Shown: one piece after another, positions 34,211-43,599 of the stretch
Layout: every line of letters begins with the position of its first letter
Position numbering within the stretch: position 1 is the stretch's first letter
DNA from: Burkholderia sp. 4M9327F10
GTDB taxonomy: Bacteria; Pseudomonadota; Gammaproteobacteria; Burkholderiales; Burkholderiaceae
Assembly (NCBI RefSeq): GCF_005503145.1
Contig: NZ_SCNV01000002.1
Location: 248,001-312,000, forward strand
DNA length: 64,000 bases
Direction of reading: 5' to 3'
Notes under the pieces: model-generated
Databases searched by the model: none
Told to the model about the DNA's origin: nothing
What the model saw: only the letters and a program-made list of their open reading frames with translations
Translations under genes and position numbers: made by a program

Positions 34211-35482
34211 TTACCTCCCCACGACGTCGAGCATGCCGGGACTTGCAATGCGCCCGGCGATCGCGCTCGCCGCGCACACTGCGGGCGACGCAAGATAGAT
34301 GTTGGCGCTCGGATTGCCCATGCGGCCTTTGAAATTGCGGTTCGCAGTTAAAATCACATTCGCGTTGTCTTCCGGAATCGCACCGCTGGTGCCACAGCAT
34401 GCGCCACAGCCCGGGGCTACGATTACCGCACCCAGTGCGATCAGTTCGGCAAGCTCACCGTCACGGACCAGTTCGAGCAGCACATCGCGCGACGCCGGCG
34501 TCACGACCAGTTGAACGCCAGGCGCCGGCCGCCCGAACTGACGGAACACCTCGAGTGCTTCGCGGAAGTCCTTTGCCCGCCCGCCGGTACAGGTGCCGAG
34601 AAACACCATCTGTACGGGGGTTGCGGTAAGCGCGCTGACTGGCACGGTGTCGCAGACCGCATGCGGCACTGCAACGAACGGAACCAGTTCCGCGAGGTCG
34701 ACGTCCAGCGTGCGGGAGTAAACGGCGTCCGGATCAGCGCTGACTGCGCCGGACAGAGCGGCGCCGCGCCGCGCGAGATAGTGCCGGCATGCGTCGTCGA
34801 ACGGGAAAATGGCATTCTTGGCGCCAGCTTCGACCGACATGTTCGCGATCACCAGCCGATCTTCGAAATCGAGGCTCTGCACACCATCACCTTCGAATTC
34901 GAGCGCCTCGTAGTTTGCGCCCCCCGTGCCAAGCCGTTGCACGAGATGTAGCGCGAGATCCTTTGGATAGACGCCTTGCTTGAAGCGGCCATGCAGTCTG
35001 ACGCGGATCGAGGCAGGCACCTTGAACCAGGCCTTGCCGGTTTTCATCACACCGGCGAGATCAGACGAGCCGACACCGGTCGCGAAGCAGTTTGCCGCGC
35101 CGTAGGTCACCGAGTGGCTGTCAGCACCAACCAGAAGCCGGCCCGGCGCTGCAAAGCCCTTTTCTACGACCAGTTGATGACCAATACCCTCGCCGACGTC
35201 GAACAGCCGGACGCCCTGCTGATGAGCGAAGCGCCTGATGCCGGCCTGCAGCAAGGCTGCTTTCGGGCTTGGCGCCGGCGCATAGTGATCCATCGCAAAC
35301 AGCATCCGGTCCGGTGAGTGCAACTGGCCGCCGCCCATCGCCACAAAATAGTCGATCGCCATCGGAACCGAGCCGTCCGTACCCAGCGCGTAGTCGACGT
35401 GGCAGACGACGAAATCGCCCGCCCGCACATCGCGCCCAGATTTCGACGACAGTATCTTTTCGGAAATCGTCTTCCCTGACAT
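34211..35482 (-). CDS. 3-isopropylmalate dehydratase/homoaconitase large subunit-like protein
   Basis: The 423-residue large subunit has all three [4Fe-4S] cysteines with LeuC-like spacing: Cys298 in GTCTGGR, then Cys359 and Cys362 in PGCGACCG. GADSHSVTYGAANCFATGVGSSDLA is the other hallmark. The canonical GSCTNGR reads GTCTGGR here. ATG 35482 fits the family N-terminus (MSGKTISEKIL); the upstream extension does not. With the small subunit it should add or remove water on a branched dicarboxylate. It is the first gene of the five-gene operon and diverges from a LysR regulator, so it is not the leucine biosynthetic copy. Confidence 0.88.
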   Translation of the reverse strand: MSGKTISEKILSSKSGRDVRAGDFVVCHVDYALGTDGSVPMAIDYFVAMGGGQLHSPDRMLFAMDHYAPAPSPKAALLQAGIRRFAHQQGVRLFDVGEGIGHQLVVEKGFAAPGRLLVGADSHSVTYGAANCFATGVGSSDLAGVMKTGKAWFKVPASIRVRLHGRFKQGVYPKDLALHLVQRLGTGGANYEALEFEGDGVQSLDFEDRLVIANMSVEAGAKNAIFPFDDACRHYLARRGAALSGAVSADPDAVYSRTLDVDLAELVPFVAVPHAVCDTVPVSALTATPVQMVFLGTCTGGRAKDFREALEVFRQFGRPAPGVQLVVTPASRDVLLELVRDGELAELIALGAVIVAPGCGACCGTSGAIPEDNANVILTANRNFKGRMGNPSANIYLASPAVCAASAIAGRIASPGMLDVVGR

Positions 35483-35592
35483 CGCTTCGTTCCCGTCGAT
35501 AGACCCTGAACCGGCGCGATATCGCATGCGCCCCGGACACAGTATGGCAAAGACGCTCACCGCAAACGCGGAGTAAATCGCATCACGAACCT

Positions 35593-35605
35593 TGAAAAAA
35601 ATTCA
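35593..35605. promoter_or_regulatory. AT-rich dyad between LeuC-like and LysR genes
   Basis: TGAA-N5-TTCA lies in the divergent gap, embedded in an A-run, with a further imperfect repeat to the left near 35572. It has a LysR-box-like arrangement and is plausible as the operator for the operon, but short. Confidence 0.35.
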
Positions 35606-35677
35606 TGTATCGGCCGGCCGGAACACCGCTTTGTGCCGCGCCGCCGCTTGCCAGAACGCGCTGTGCCATCGATACTG

Positions 35678-36667
35678 ATGTCTACCCGCTCCGGCCCTAC
35701 GTGCCGGCCCCCTTCCCCAGACGAACGTCCTCCCCCAGCCTCCGTGATCACCCTCAAACAACTCGAAGCAGTGTTCTGGGTGGCCCGGCTTGGCACATTT
35801 GCCGCTGCGGCCGATCGCCTTCATACGACCCAGTCGGCAATATCAAAGCGGATCAACGAGCTCGAGGTATTTTTCTCGACAGCGCTGTTCGACCGCAGTC
35901 ACCGCACGCCGCGTCTGACCTCCAAAGGACGCGACCTGCTCGATACCGCGGAGGAAATGCTGCAATCCCGCGACCGGCTGCTGGAGCGGATGGGCAAACA
36001 GATCGAGGAAGTGAGGCGATTCAGGATCGGCATCACGGAACTGATCGCACTGACGTTCCTGCCGCGGCTGATCAGCGAGGTACGCCTCGCCTATCCGGCG
36101 CTTTCGTTCGAACCCGAGATCGATGTCAGCACAAAGCTGGCCTCGCGGCTGCTGGCCGGCGAGATCGACTTCATCATCGCGCCAACCGCTATCAGGACAT
36201 CGCGTTTCACTTCAGTACCGCTGCGGAAACTCCAGCTTGCGTGGATGGCAAGCCCGTCCGTGGTCGGAGACACACGTACGCTGTCGCTCGAGGAGATTGC
36301 TGCGTGGCCCATCCTGATGCAGGCGGGTACGTCCGGCATCGACGCAATCTACGAGCGCTGGTTCGAATCGAACAACCTGTCAATCCGGCGTGCCTTTGCG
36401 GGCAACAGTCTGATTTCGCTCTGCTCGTTGACTGTCGCAGGAGTCGGAATCAGCTACCTGCCCGCAGCCTATTTCGCGGACTTCGTCGAGCGGGGACAAC
36501 TCGTCGTGCTGCAATCGACGCCGGTTTTGCCGACGGTTCGTTATTACGCGGTCTACCGCAACGAGGGGCCACTGCCGTTGTACTCGCGCGTGGCGGACCT
36601 CGCCCAGCAACTCTGCGATTTCTCCAGACAGGATTTCCATCCTCAGCCAGTTTCACGGCCCGCGTGA
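35678..36667 (+). CDS. LysR-family transcriptional regulator
   Basis: This LysR regulator is 329 residues from ATG 35678. The helix-turn-helix begins ITLKQLEAVFWVARLGTFAAAADRLHTTQSAISKRINELE, and the effector domain starts near FRIGITELIALTFLP. The start is uncertain: in-frame candidates are 35633, 35678 and GTG 35744, and the last would place the HTH at the very N-terminus as in most relatives. It diverges from the LeuCD-RraA-aminotransferase-GltP operon, which it probably activates in response to the pathway substrate. Confidence 0.9.
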   Translation: MSTRSGPTCRPPSPDERPPPASVITLKQLEAVFWVARLGTFAAAADRLHTTQSAISKRINELEVFFSTALFDRSHRTPRLTSKGRDLLDTAEEMLQSRDRLLERMGKQIEEVRRFRIGITELIALTFLPRLISEVRLAYPALSFEPEIDVSTKLASRLLAGEIDFIIAPTAIRTSRFTSVPLRKLQLAWMASPSVVGDTRTLSLEEIAAWPILMQAGTSGIDAIYERWFESNNLSIRRAFAGNSLISLCSLTVAGVGISYLPAAYFADFVERGQLVVLQSTPVLPTVRYYAVYRNEGPLPLYSRVADLAQQLCDFSRQDFHPQPVSRPA

Positions 36668-36815
36668 GACGGGAACAGCGGCTGGGCGGCGAGCCCGGTG
36701 CTTCTTCGCTTTTTTTTCATGGAATGAACAGAACACCCGGGGAAGCCATCCCCTATCCTGCTCGCAATCTCGCCTGGTTTCGCAACCGAGTAGTCGATAT
36801 CCCCCGGAGTGTTTG

Positions 36816-36947
36816 ATGTCATTCAAAACCAACGGTCGGCGTGCACATTACACGACGTCCCGGTACGTGTGCTTTCTCGCCCGTAAGACAATGGGGTTTT
36901 CCATTGTCTGCAGCGGCTTCGTCGTGATCATCGGGCATTTCCTGTGA
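36816..36947 (+). CDS. possible 43-residue membrane microprotein
   Basis: This short frame lies in the otherwise gene-free stretch 36668-37157. GGAG ends seven bases before the ATG. The product starts polar and basic (MSFKTNGRRAHYTTSRY) and ends with a single hydrophobic segment (MGFSIVCSGFVVIIGHFL), the layout of a one-pass small membrane protein. I recognise no family. The downstream gene on the same strand is a bestrophin-like channel. It could be chance; only the ribosome-binding site and the hydropathy support it. Confidence 0.35.
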   Translation: MSFKTNGRRAHYTTSRYVCFLARKTMGFSIVCSGFVVIIGHFL

Positions 36948-37157
36948 AGTGAAAGCCGCGGCGCACCGTGCGGCATAGCGACGCACGCACCGCCTTTTCA
37001 CGCGGAAGACCCCGCGCCGGAGCAGCGTGCAGGCACACGACAAGGCAGCGCAAACTGTACCCCCTGCGCAGCAACGCAAGTGTACCGGTGGCGCCCATCG
37101 GATCGCACGTAATCTGACGTGGCAACCCGGCCAAACTCTCCCTATGGTGCCCACGTC

Positions 37158-38078
37158 ATGATTGTCCGCCCCGCACTCAACTGGTTTCGCATGCTGTTCG
37201 TGTGGCACGGATCCGTGCTCAAGTCGATTATTCCGCAACTGGTGTTCATGGCGCTCGTCAGCATGCTCGCCATGTACACGCATGGGCGCCTGTTCGGCGA
37301 AAAGATCCCGCTCAATACGACGCCCTTTACGCTGTGTGGCGTCGCGCTGACGATTTTTCTCGCGTTTCGCAACAACGCGAGCTACGAGCGGTACTGGGAA
37401 GCGCGCCGGCATTGGGGAAACGTGCTGATCGCGGCACGCGCGATCACTTCCCAGGTCAGCCAGTACGTGCCGGCCAATACCTTGCAGTTCGACCACTTCT
37501 CGTTTGTGCGGCTGCTGACTGCATTCTCCTACGCGCTCAAGCATCAGTTGCGCGGCTCGGATTCCTCCGCCGACCTGACGAGACTGCTCGGCGAAGGCAT
37601 GGCGTCGATCTACCGCAATCGGGTTTTCACTCCGATCCTGCTGCTCGACGAGGCACGCCGCCGCCTCGCGATGCTCAACCGTACCGCCGTGCTTTCCGAT
37701 ACGCAGTTGTGGATGATGGACAAACAGCTCGACGAACTCGGCGCCTCGGCAGGCGCCTGCGAACGCATACATGCCACGCCCATTCCGTTCGCCTATGGGG
37801 TACTGCTTCATCGCACCGTCTATGCGTACTGCAGTCTGCTGCCGTTTGGACTGATCGATTCGATCGGCTTTGCCACGCCGCTCATCTGCGTATTTGTGTC
37901 GTACACGCTGCTGGCGCTCGAAGCGATCGCCAGCCAGATCTCGGAGCCCTTCAACTGCTCGCCGAACAGCCTCGCGCTCGATGCCATGACTCGCAACATC
38001 GAACGCTCGCTCTTCGAACTGTGCGGCAAGCCCATGCCACCGGCTTTGCAGCCCAATCCGCACTACGAGCTGAGCTGA
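37158..38078 (+). CDS. bestrophin-like anion channel (UPF0187/YneE family)
   Basis: The 306-residue membrane protein matches bacterial bestrophin homologues. FLAFRNNASYERYWEARRHWGNV is the signature block near residues 60-85; the later HRTVYAYCSLLPFGLIDSIGFATPLICVFVSYTLLALEAIASQISEPF contains the conserved late helices with the acidic cluster. Homologues form pentameric anion or cation channels in the inner membrane. The start at 37158 (MIVRPALNWF) is chosen over 37119 because the family begins there. It stands alone between a LysR gene and a MocR gene. Confidence 0.88.
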   Translation: MIVRPALNWFRMLFVWHGSVLKSIIPQLVFMALVSMLAMYTHGRLFGEKIPLNTTPFTLCGVALTIFLAFRNNASYERYWEARRHWGNVLIAARAITSQVSQYVPANTLQFDHFSFVRLLTAFSYALKHQLRGSDSSADLTRLLGEGMASIYRNRVFTPILLLDEARRRLAMLNRTAVLSDTQLWMMDKQLDELGASAGACERIHATPIPFAYGVLLHRTVYAYCSLLPFGLIDSIGFATPLICVFVSYTLLALEAIASQISEPFNCSPNSLALDAMTRNIERSLFELCGKPMPPALQPNPHYELS

Positions 38079-38140
38079 GGCGCTAACCGTGTGGGCCGGC
38101 TGTGTCCGGCCCGCGGGCGTCCAGTGCCCGCATGCCGGCG

Positions 38141-39601
38141 TCAACGGGCACAGGCTTTCGCGAGCTGGCCCACGGTCATGACCGCTTGCTCGATTTCGCT
38201 CGACCACGGTGTGCTGTAGTTGAGCCGAATGAAGTTCCGGTAGTTGTCCGTGATCGAGAACATGTAGCCCGGCCCGATTGTGATGCCGTTCTCCAGTGCG
38301 AGCTGATAGAGCTTCATCGAATCGACCTTTTGCGGCAGCTCGACCCACAGCACGTATCCACCCGCCGGGCTCGATATCCGCGTGCCTGCCGGGAAAAAAC
38401 GCATGACCCACGCCCTCATCAGATTCGCCTGCTGTGCATAGTACTTACGCAGGCGCCTCAAATGATGTTCGTAACCGTCACGCTCGAGAAATTCCGCTAT
38501 CGCCAGTTGCGGAATCACGGGCGTGGTCAGCGTATTGAGGAACTTCAGCTTTTCGACTTCGTCGCGATAGCGGCCGGGCAATGCCCAGCCTATGCGGTTC
38601 TCGGCCGTGAGGCTTTTCGAAAACGAACTGCAATGCAGCACCATGCCCTTTTTGTCATACGATCTCAAGGTGCTCGGGTGCGATTCACCGAAGTAGAGTT
38701 CGTTGTACACACCATTTTCAATGATGGGAATGTCCGCGCCGTTGAGCAGCTCGACGAGCGCACGCTTGCGTTCGTCAGGCATGTGAAAGCCCAACGGATT
38801 CTGGAAATTCGGCATCACCATGCAGGCCGAGACTGTCTGCTCCCCTATGATCTTCGCCAGTTCGTCGATCTCGATGCCGTACTCCGGATGCGTCGCCACC
38901 TCGATCACCTTCATGCCTGAACGCTCAATGGCATGGAGCATCGCGTAGAACGTGGGCGATTCGACGGCAATCACGTCGCCCGGTTTGGCAACGGCCTGCA
39001 AACAGAGATTGATCGCCTCCGTCGCGCCCACGGTCACGATGATCTCGTTCGGATCGATCGCCATGCCGTTCTCGAGGTAGCGCCGCGCGATCTGCCGGAT
39101 GAGGCTCGGATTGCCCGGCGGCAGGCCATTCACCACGCCCCGCAGCGATTTGTTGCGCCCCGCCGCGGACGCATAGCGGTTGAGCTTCTCGAGCGGGAAG
39201 AGCACCGGGTCGGGATAAGGCGAGCCGAGCGGAACGGCGTCGTCCACGCTGATCGAACGCAGCGTGGAGAGCACGAGACGGCTCACGTCGACAGACGCCG
39301 ACACGGCGATCGGCCGTGACGAGCGCAGCTCGTTGGTAACGTCGTGGCCCCCGGTTGCGCGCACGCTGACGAAATAGCCGGATTGAGGACGGCTCTCCAG
39401 TATGCCGCGGCTTTCCAGCAGCAGATAAGCGCGTATTACAGTTGTAATGCTAATGCGGTGCTGCTGACTCGCCTGCCGCACCGAGGGAATACGATCGCCC
39501 GGCCGGTAGACGCCTTGGTGGATGAGAGTTTCGATGTCCTCTGCGAGCTTTTCATAACGCTTCACTGTTTGCTTCTCCTGAGCACGGACGCAGTACTTCA
39601 A
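38141..39601 (-). CDS. MocR-type GntR/aminotransferase regulator
   Basis: The 486-residue fusion has an N-terminal GntR winged helix (residues 15-80; YRPGDRIPSVRQASQQHRISITTVIRAYLLLE). An aminotransferase-fold domain follows, with NFQNPLG, SSFSKSLTAENRIGW (PLP lysine in SFSKS) and FIRLNYS near the end. MocR proteins use PLP and an amine or amino-acid ligand to switch transcription; some also control vitamin B6 or GABA genes. The gene diverges from the YdeP-type oxidoreductase across 163 bases, so that respiratory operon is the likely target. It is complete. Confidence 0.9.
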   Translation of the reverse strand: MKYCVRAQEKQTVKRYEKLAEDIETLIHQGVYRPGDRIPSVRQASQQHRISITTVIRAYLLLESRGILESRPQSGYFVSVRATGGHDVTNELRSSRPIAVSASVDVSRLVLSTLRSISVDDAVPLGSPYPDPVLFPLEKLNRYASAAGRNKSLRGVVNGLPPGNPSLIRQIARRYLENGMAIDPNEIIVTVGATEAINLCLQAVAKPGDVIAVESPTFYAMLHAIERSGMKVIEVATHPEYGIEIDELAKIIGEQTVSACMVMPNFQNPLGFHMPDERKRALVELLNGADIPIIENGVYNELYFGESHPSTLRSYDKKGMVLHCSSFSKSLTAENRIGWALPGRYRDEVEKLKFLNTLTTPVIPQLAIAEFLERDGYEHHLRRLRKYYAQQANLMRAWVMRFFPAGTRISSPAGGYVLWVELPQKVDSMKLYQLALENGITIGPGYMFSITDNYRNFIRLNYSTPWSSEIEQAVMTVGQLAKACAR

Positions 39602-39764
39602 ATGTCATCTAAGGACGCCGGTTAGAACTGTACTCTAGAAAGTCTCCATATTCTGTGTGCTTTGACACCAGTCCTTTGCTTCTACCCTTTCGCTTGTCAA
39701 ATGCACTGCGCAGCACTCGCCGAATGCGGATGTTCGCCAGCGTGAAGTCAACGGAGTCAGGGTC

Positions 39765-42092
39765 ATGGACAAGGCAAAACCAAAGGGCAAAATCGAGGCG
39801 TATCACCACCCGGCCGCCGGTTGGGGCGCGCTGAAATACGTCGCCATCAATCTGATCAAGGAGCGTGTTGCCGGGGGTGGTTATCGCACGCTATTCAAAC
39901 AGAACCAGCCGGACGGTTTCGACTGCCCGGGCTGCGCGTGGCCCGACCGGCAGCACGCTTCGACGTTTGAATTCTGTGAGAACGGTGTGAAGGCCGTAGC
40001 GGCCGAAGCCACGACCAAGCGCGTCACGCCGTCGTTCTTCGAAGAGCACACCGTCGAATCGCTGATGAAGCAAACCGACTATGAGCTCGAGCAGCACGGC
40101 CGGCTGACCGACCCGATGGTGTACGACGCCGTCACGGACCGCTATCGCCCCATCGCATGGGACGACGCTTTTGCGCTTATCGCAAGGCACCTGAACCAGA
40201 TCGACTCGCCCGACGAAGCCGCGTTCTACACCTCGGGGCGGGCCAGCAACGAAGCGGCATTTCTCTACCAGTTGTTCGTGCGCATGTATGGGACGAACAA
40301 TTTCCCCGACTGCTCGAACATGTGCCACGAGGCCACGAGCCGCGGCCTGCCGACAACGGTAGGCATCGGCAAGGGAACGGTGACGCTCGACGACTTCGAG
40401 CACGCCGACACGATCATCATCTTCGGCCAGAACCCGGCGACGAATCACCCACGCATGCTGGGCGAACTGCGCGAAGCATCGCGCCGCGGCGCCACCATCG
40501 TTTCGGTGAACCCGCTGCGCGAACGCGGTCTCGAACGCTTTGCGAGCCCGCAGCACCCGGTGGAAATGCTCACGTTCAGCAGCACGAAGATCGCCTCCAC
40601 TTTCATTCAACCGAAGCTCGGCGGCGACTTCGCGCTGATCAAAGGCGTTGCCAAACACCTCATCGAGCTTGACGACAAGGCGCTCGAAAACGGCACGGAA
40701 CGCCTGCTCGACCTCGACTTCATCGAGCAGCACACGCTGGGTTTCGAAGCGTTCGCGCAGGACCTGCGCGACGAAAGCTGGCCGCGCCTGGAAGCGGAGT
40801 CCGGCGTCGCCCGCGAAGACATCGAGGGACTCGCCCGCATCTACGTGAATGGCAAGCGCGTGATCGCCACGTGGGGCATGGGCATTACGCAGCACAAGCA
40901 TTCGGTGCAGACGGTTCACATGCTCTCGAACCTTCTCATGATGCGCGGCAACATCGGCCGCGAAGGCGCCGGCCTGTGCCCCGTGCGCGGACACTCGAAC
41001 GTTCAGGGTAACCGCACTGTGGGCATCGAGGAAAAACCCAGCAAGGCGTTTCTCGACCGGCTCGGCAAGGTCTTCAACTTCGAGCCGCCGCGCGAGCACG
41101 GCCTCGATGTCGTCGAAACGGTCGAGCACATGATCGAAGGCAAGGTGAAAGTGTTCATGGGTCTCGGCGGCAACTTCGCCATGGCAACGCCCGACACGCT
41201 ACGCACTTTCGACGGCCTGCGCTCCTGCAACCTGACCGTTCACATCACGACCAAGCTGAACCGCAGCCATCTCGTCCACGGTGTTGACGCACTGATCCTG
41301 CCGACGCTCGGCCGCACCGAGATCGACACGCAGAACGGTGTCGCACAGGGCGTCACGGTGGAAGACTCCATGAGCATGGTGCACATCTCGTACGGCATGA
41401 ACAAGCCCGCCTCGCCGAACCTGATGTCCGAAACGGCCATCGTCGCGAACATCGCCCACGCGACGCTCGGGGACGAAAAAGCGGACTGGCTCGCCTACGC
41501 CGGCGACTACGCGAAGATTCGCGACGCCATTGAGCAGGTGCTCGACGGTTTCGAGCGCTACAACGAACGCATCCAGCACCCCGGCGGTTTCCATCTGCGC
41601 GTGGCTTCGCGCGAGCGCGACTGGCAGACCTCGACCGGCAAGGCGAATTTCATCGTGCACGCCGTCCAGCAGGACACGCCGATCGCCCGCGCAAAAGCGC
41701 TCCATGGCGAGCGCCTCATGACACTCATGACGACGCGCTCGCACGACCAGTACAACACCACCATCTATGCGCTCGACGACCGCTATCGCGGTGTGTTCGG
41801 CCAGCGGCGCGTCATCTTCATCAACCCGGCGGACATTGCCATGCTCGGTTTCAGGAACGGCGACTGGGTGGACATGACCACCGTCTGGGACGACAACGTC
41901 GAGCGCCGCGCGGATCACTTCCGCCTCGTCGAATACGACATTCCGCGCGGCTGCATCGGCGCGTACTACCCGGAGACCAACCCGCTCGTGCCGCTTTCCA
42001 GTGTGGGCGACGTCTGCAACACGCCGACTTCGAAATCGATTCCCGTATTGCTGCATCGCTCATGCGAGCCGGCCGTGGAGCCTGCTTTCTGA
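39765..42092 (+). CDS. FdhF/YdeP-family molybdopterin oxidoreductase
   Basis: The 775-residue protein belongs to the FdhF/YdeP branch of bis-MGD molybdoenzymes. The N-terminal FDCPGCAWPD (Cys54, Cys57) is the reduced two-cysteine remnant typical of YdeP, not the four-cysteine [4Fe-4S] site of true formate dehydrogenases. DCSNMCHEATSRGL (181-194) lies where the molybdenum ligand region is expected. There is no signal peptide, so it is cytoplasmic. E. coli YdeP is linked to acid resistance; the electron donor is unknown. It is followed by cydAB and then Moco genes, which suggests quinol-linked electron flow. The reaction is not known. Confidence 0.9.
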   Translation: MDKAKPKGKIEAYHHPAAGWGALKYVAINLIKERVAGGGYRTLFKQNQPDGFDCPGCAWPDRQHASTFEFCENGVKAVAAEATTKRVTPSFFEEHTVESLMKQTDYELEQHGRLTDPMVYDAVTDRYRPIAWDDAFALIARHLNQIDSPDEAAFYTSGRASNEAAFLYQLFVRMYGTNNFPDCSNMCHEATSRGLPTTVGIGKGTVTLDDFEHADTIIIFGQNPATNHPRMLGELREASRRGATIVSVNPLRERGLERFASPQHPVEMLTFSSTKIASTFIQPKLGGDFALIKGVAKHLIELDDKALENGTERLLDLDFIEQHTLGFEAFAQDLRDESWPRLEAESGVAREDIEGLARIYVNGKRVIATWGMGITQHKHSVQTVHMLSNLLMMRGNIGREGAGLCPVRGHSNVQGNRTVGIEEKPSKAFLDRLGKVFNFEPPREHGLDVVETVEHMIEGKVKVFMGLGGNFAMATPDTLRTFDGLRSCNLTVHITTKLNRSHLVHGVDALILPTLGRTEIDTQNGVAQGVTVEDSMSMVHISYGMNKPASPNLMSETAIVANIAHATLGDEKADWLAYAGDYAKIRDAIEQVLDGFERYNERIQHPGGFHLRVASRERDWQTSTGKANFIVHAVQQDTPIARAKALHGERLMTLMTTRSHDQYNTTIYALDDRYRGVFGQRRVIFINPADIAMLGFRNGDWVDMTTVWDDNVERRADHFRLVEYDIPRGCIGAYYPETNPLVPLSSVGDVCNTPTSKSIPVLLHRSCEPAVEPAF

Positions 42093-42162
42093 TTTCCCAT
42101 TGACCAGACGGGCCGCGCCTTTCGCGGGGCACTGCCCGTTTTCAACCTGCCTGGTGACTACC

Positions 42163-43557
42163 ATGTCTGTCGAAGCCTTGAATCTGGCACGCGGCCAGTT
42201 CGCGATGACCGCGATCTTTCACATCCTGTGGCCGATTCTCACGATCAGCCTGTCCGCCTTCCTGCTCGTCGTCGAAACCCTTTGGGTCAAGACCAGCGAT
42301 GTCGTCTGGTATCGCCACGCGCGATTCTGGAGCAAGCTGCTGATACTCAATTTCGCCGTCGGCGTCGTCAGTGGCATCCCCATGGAGTTCCAGTTCGGCA
42401 CTAACTGGGGTCCCTTCTCCGAATACACCGGCCAGTTCTTCGGCAATATCCTCGGCTTTGAAGGCGCGATGGCGTTCATGCTGGAGGCGGGCTTCGTCGG
42501 CATCATGATGCTCGGCTGGGGCCGCGTGCCGAAGGGCGTGCACCTCTTCGCCACCGCGATGGTCGCGCTCGGTTCGTCGCTCTCCGCGTTCTGGATCATG
42601 GTCGCGAACTCGTGGCTGCAGACGCCGCGCGGCGTCGCGGTGGTGGACGGCAAGCTCGTCGTCACCAGCTACATTCAGGCCATCTTCAATCCCGACATGG
42701 TGTGGGGCGTCTCGCATATGTGGTTCGCGGCCCTCGAAACCGGTCTCGTCGTGGTGGCCGGCATTTCGGCGTACTACCTCCTCAAGCGCCGCAATCCGGA
42801 ATTCTTCGTGCGATCGTTCAAGGTTGCGCTTGTCATGCTCGCGTTCGTCGCGCCCGTGCAGATCTGGCTCGGCGATTCGAGCGGCGTGGACGTTTTCGCC
42901 ACCCAGCCGGCCAAGGGCGCGGCGATCGAAGGTCACTGGCAAACGAATGCACCGGGCACCGGGGCAAACTGGTCGCTCATCGCATGGCCCGATGCCGCGA
43001 AGCAGCGCAACGACTGGTCGCTCGAAGTGCCCGGCATGCTGAGCATCCTGGGCACACATACCCTGCACGGCCAGGTTACGGGCCTCAAGGACATCCCCGT
43101 CGAGAACCAGCCGCCGATGATTCCGCTGCTTTACTACGCGTTCCGCGTGATGGCCGGCATCGGCTTCCTGTTCATGGTGCTCGCCTTCTGGACCGTCTAT
43201 GCGCTGCGCAAGTCGCGCGGCCGTCTCGAGTCCCTGCTCGCGCGCCGCAAGCTGCTGCTCGCATGGGTGCTGGCGATTCCTCTGCCCTATTGCGCCGTGG
43301 AGTGCGGCTGGATCGTTCGCGAGGTAGGACGGCAGCCGTGGGTCGTGTACGGCCTGCTGCGCACGGAGCACGCCGCGTCGGCCATTCCGGCCGGCACGGT
43401 GACCGGCAGCATGATCATGTTCGCGGTCTTCTTCGTCGTGCTCATCACCTCGTTCTTCGTGTTCGCACGGCGCTGGCTGCGCCGCGGCCCCGATCTCCAG
43501 ATGATGCCGCCCGCCGAACCCGCAAGGCAGTCCATCGCGCACGCAGTCGATTACTGA
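42163..43557 (+). CDS. cydA: cytochrome bd/CIO ubiquinol oxidase subunit I
   Basis: The 464-residue subunit I of a bd-type quinol oxidase has nine hydrophobic segments. His20 in TAIFHILWP is a heme ligand; FQFGTNWGPFSEYTGQFFGNILGFEGAMAFMLEA includes conserved heme and proton-path glutamates. QPWVVYGLLRTEHAAS is typical of the cyanide-insensitive oxidase (CIO) type, and the Q-loop is short. It oxidises ubiquinol and reduces oxygen to water in the inner membrane. ATG 42163 is chosen because the family starts MSVEALNLARGQF; upstream sequence overlaps ydeP. cydB follows after 42 bases. Confidence 0.93.
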   Translation: MSVEALNLARGQFAMTAIFHILWPILTISLSAFLLVVETLWVKTSDVVWYRHARFWSKLLILNFAVGVVSGIPMEFQFGTNWGPFSEYTGQFFGNILGFEGAMAFMLEAGFVGIMMLGWGRVPKGVHLFATAMVALGSSLSAFWIMVANSWLQTPRGVAVVDGKLVVTSYIQAIFNPDMVWGVSHMWFAALETGLVVVAGISAYYLLKRRNPEFFVRSFKVALVMLAFVAPVQIWLGDSSGVDVFATQPAKGAAIEGHWQTNAPGTGANWSLIAWPDAAKQRNDWSLEVPGMLSILGTHTLHGQVTGLKDIPVENQPPMIPLLYYAFRVMAGIGFLFMVLAFWTVYALRKSRGRLESLLARRKLLLAWVLAIPLPYCAVECGWIVREVGRQPWVVYGLLRTEHAASAIPAGTVTGSMIMFAVFFVVLITSFFVFARRWLRRGPDLQMMPPAEPARQSIAHAVDY

Positions 43558-43599
43558 TCGGCCGTCCGCACAATCACATTCATCGTACAGGACGTCACC

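Noticed and set aside
34211..35482. Housekeeping leuC
   Set aside because: The neighbours (aldolase, aminotransferase, GltP carrier, LysR), the altered GTCTGGR motif and the absence of leuB argue against leucine biosynthesis.
36819..38411. Long minus-strand open frame over the bestrophin-like gene
   Set aside because: It is antisense to a clear membrane protein and has the Arg/Gly/His-rich composition typical of shadow frames in high-GC DNA.
42142..43542. Minus-strand open frame over cydA
   Set aside because: It is a mirror of the cydA codons, rich in Arg, His and Glu, with no hydrophobic core or known motif.
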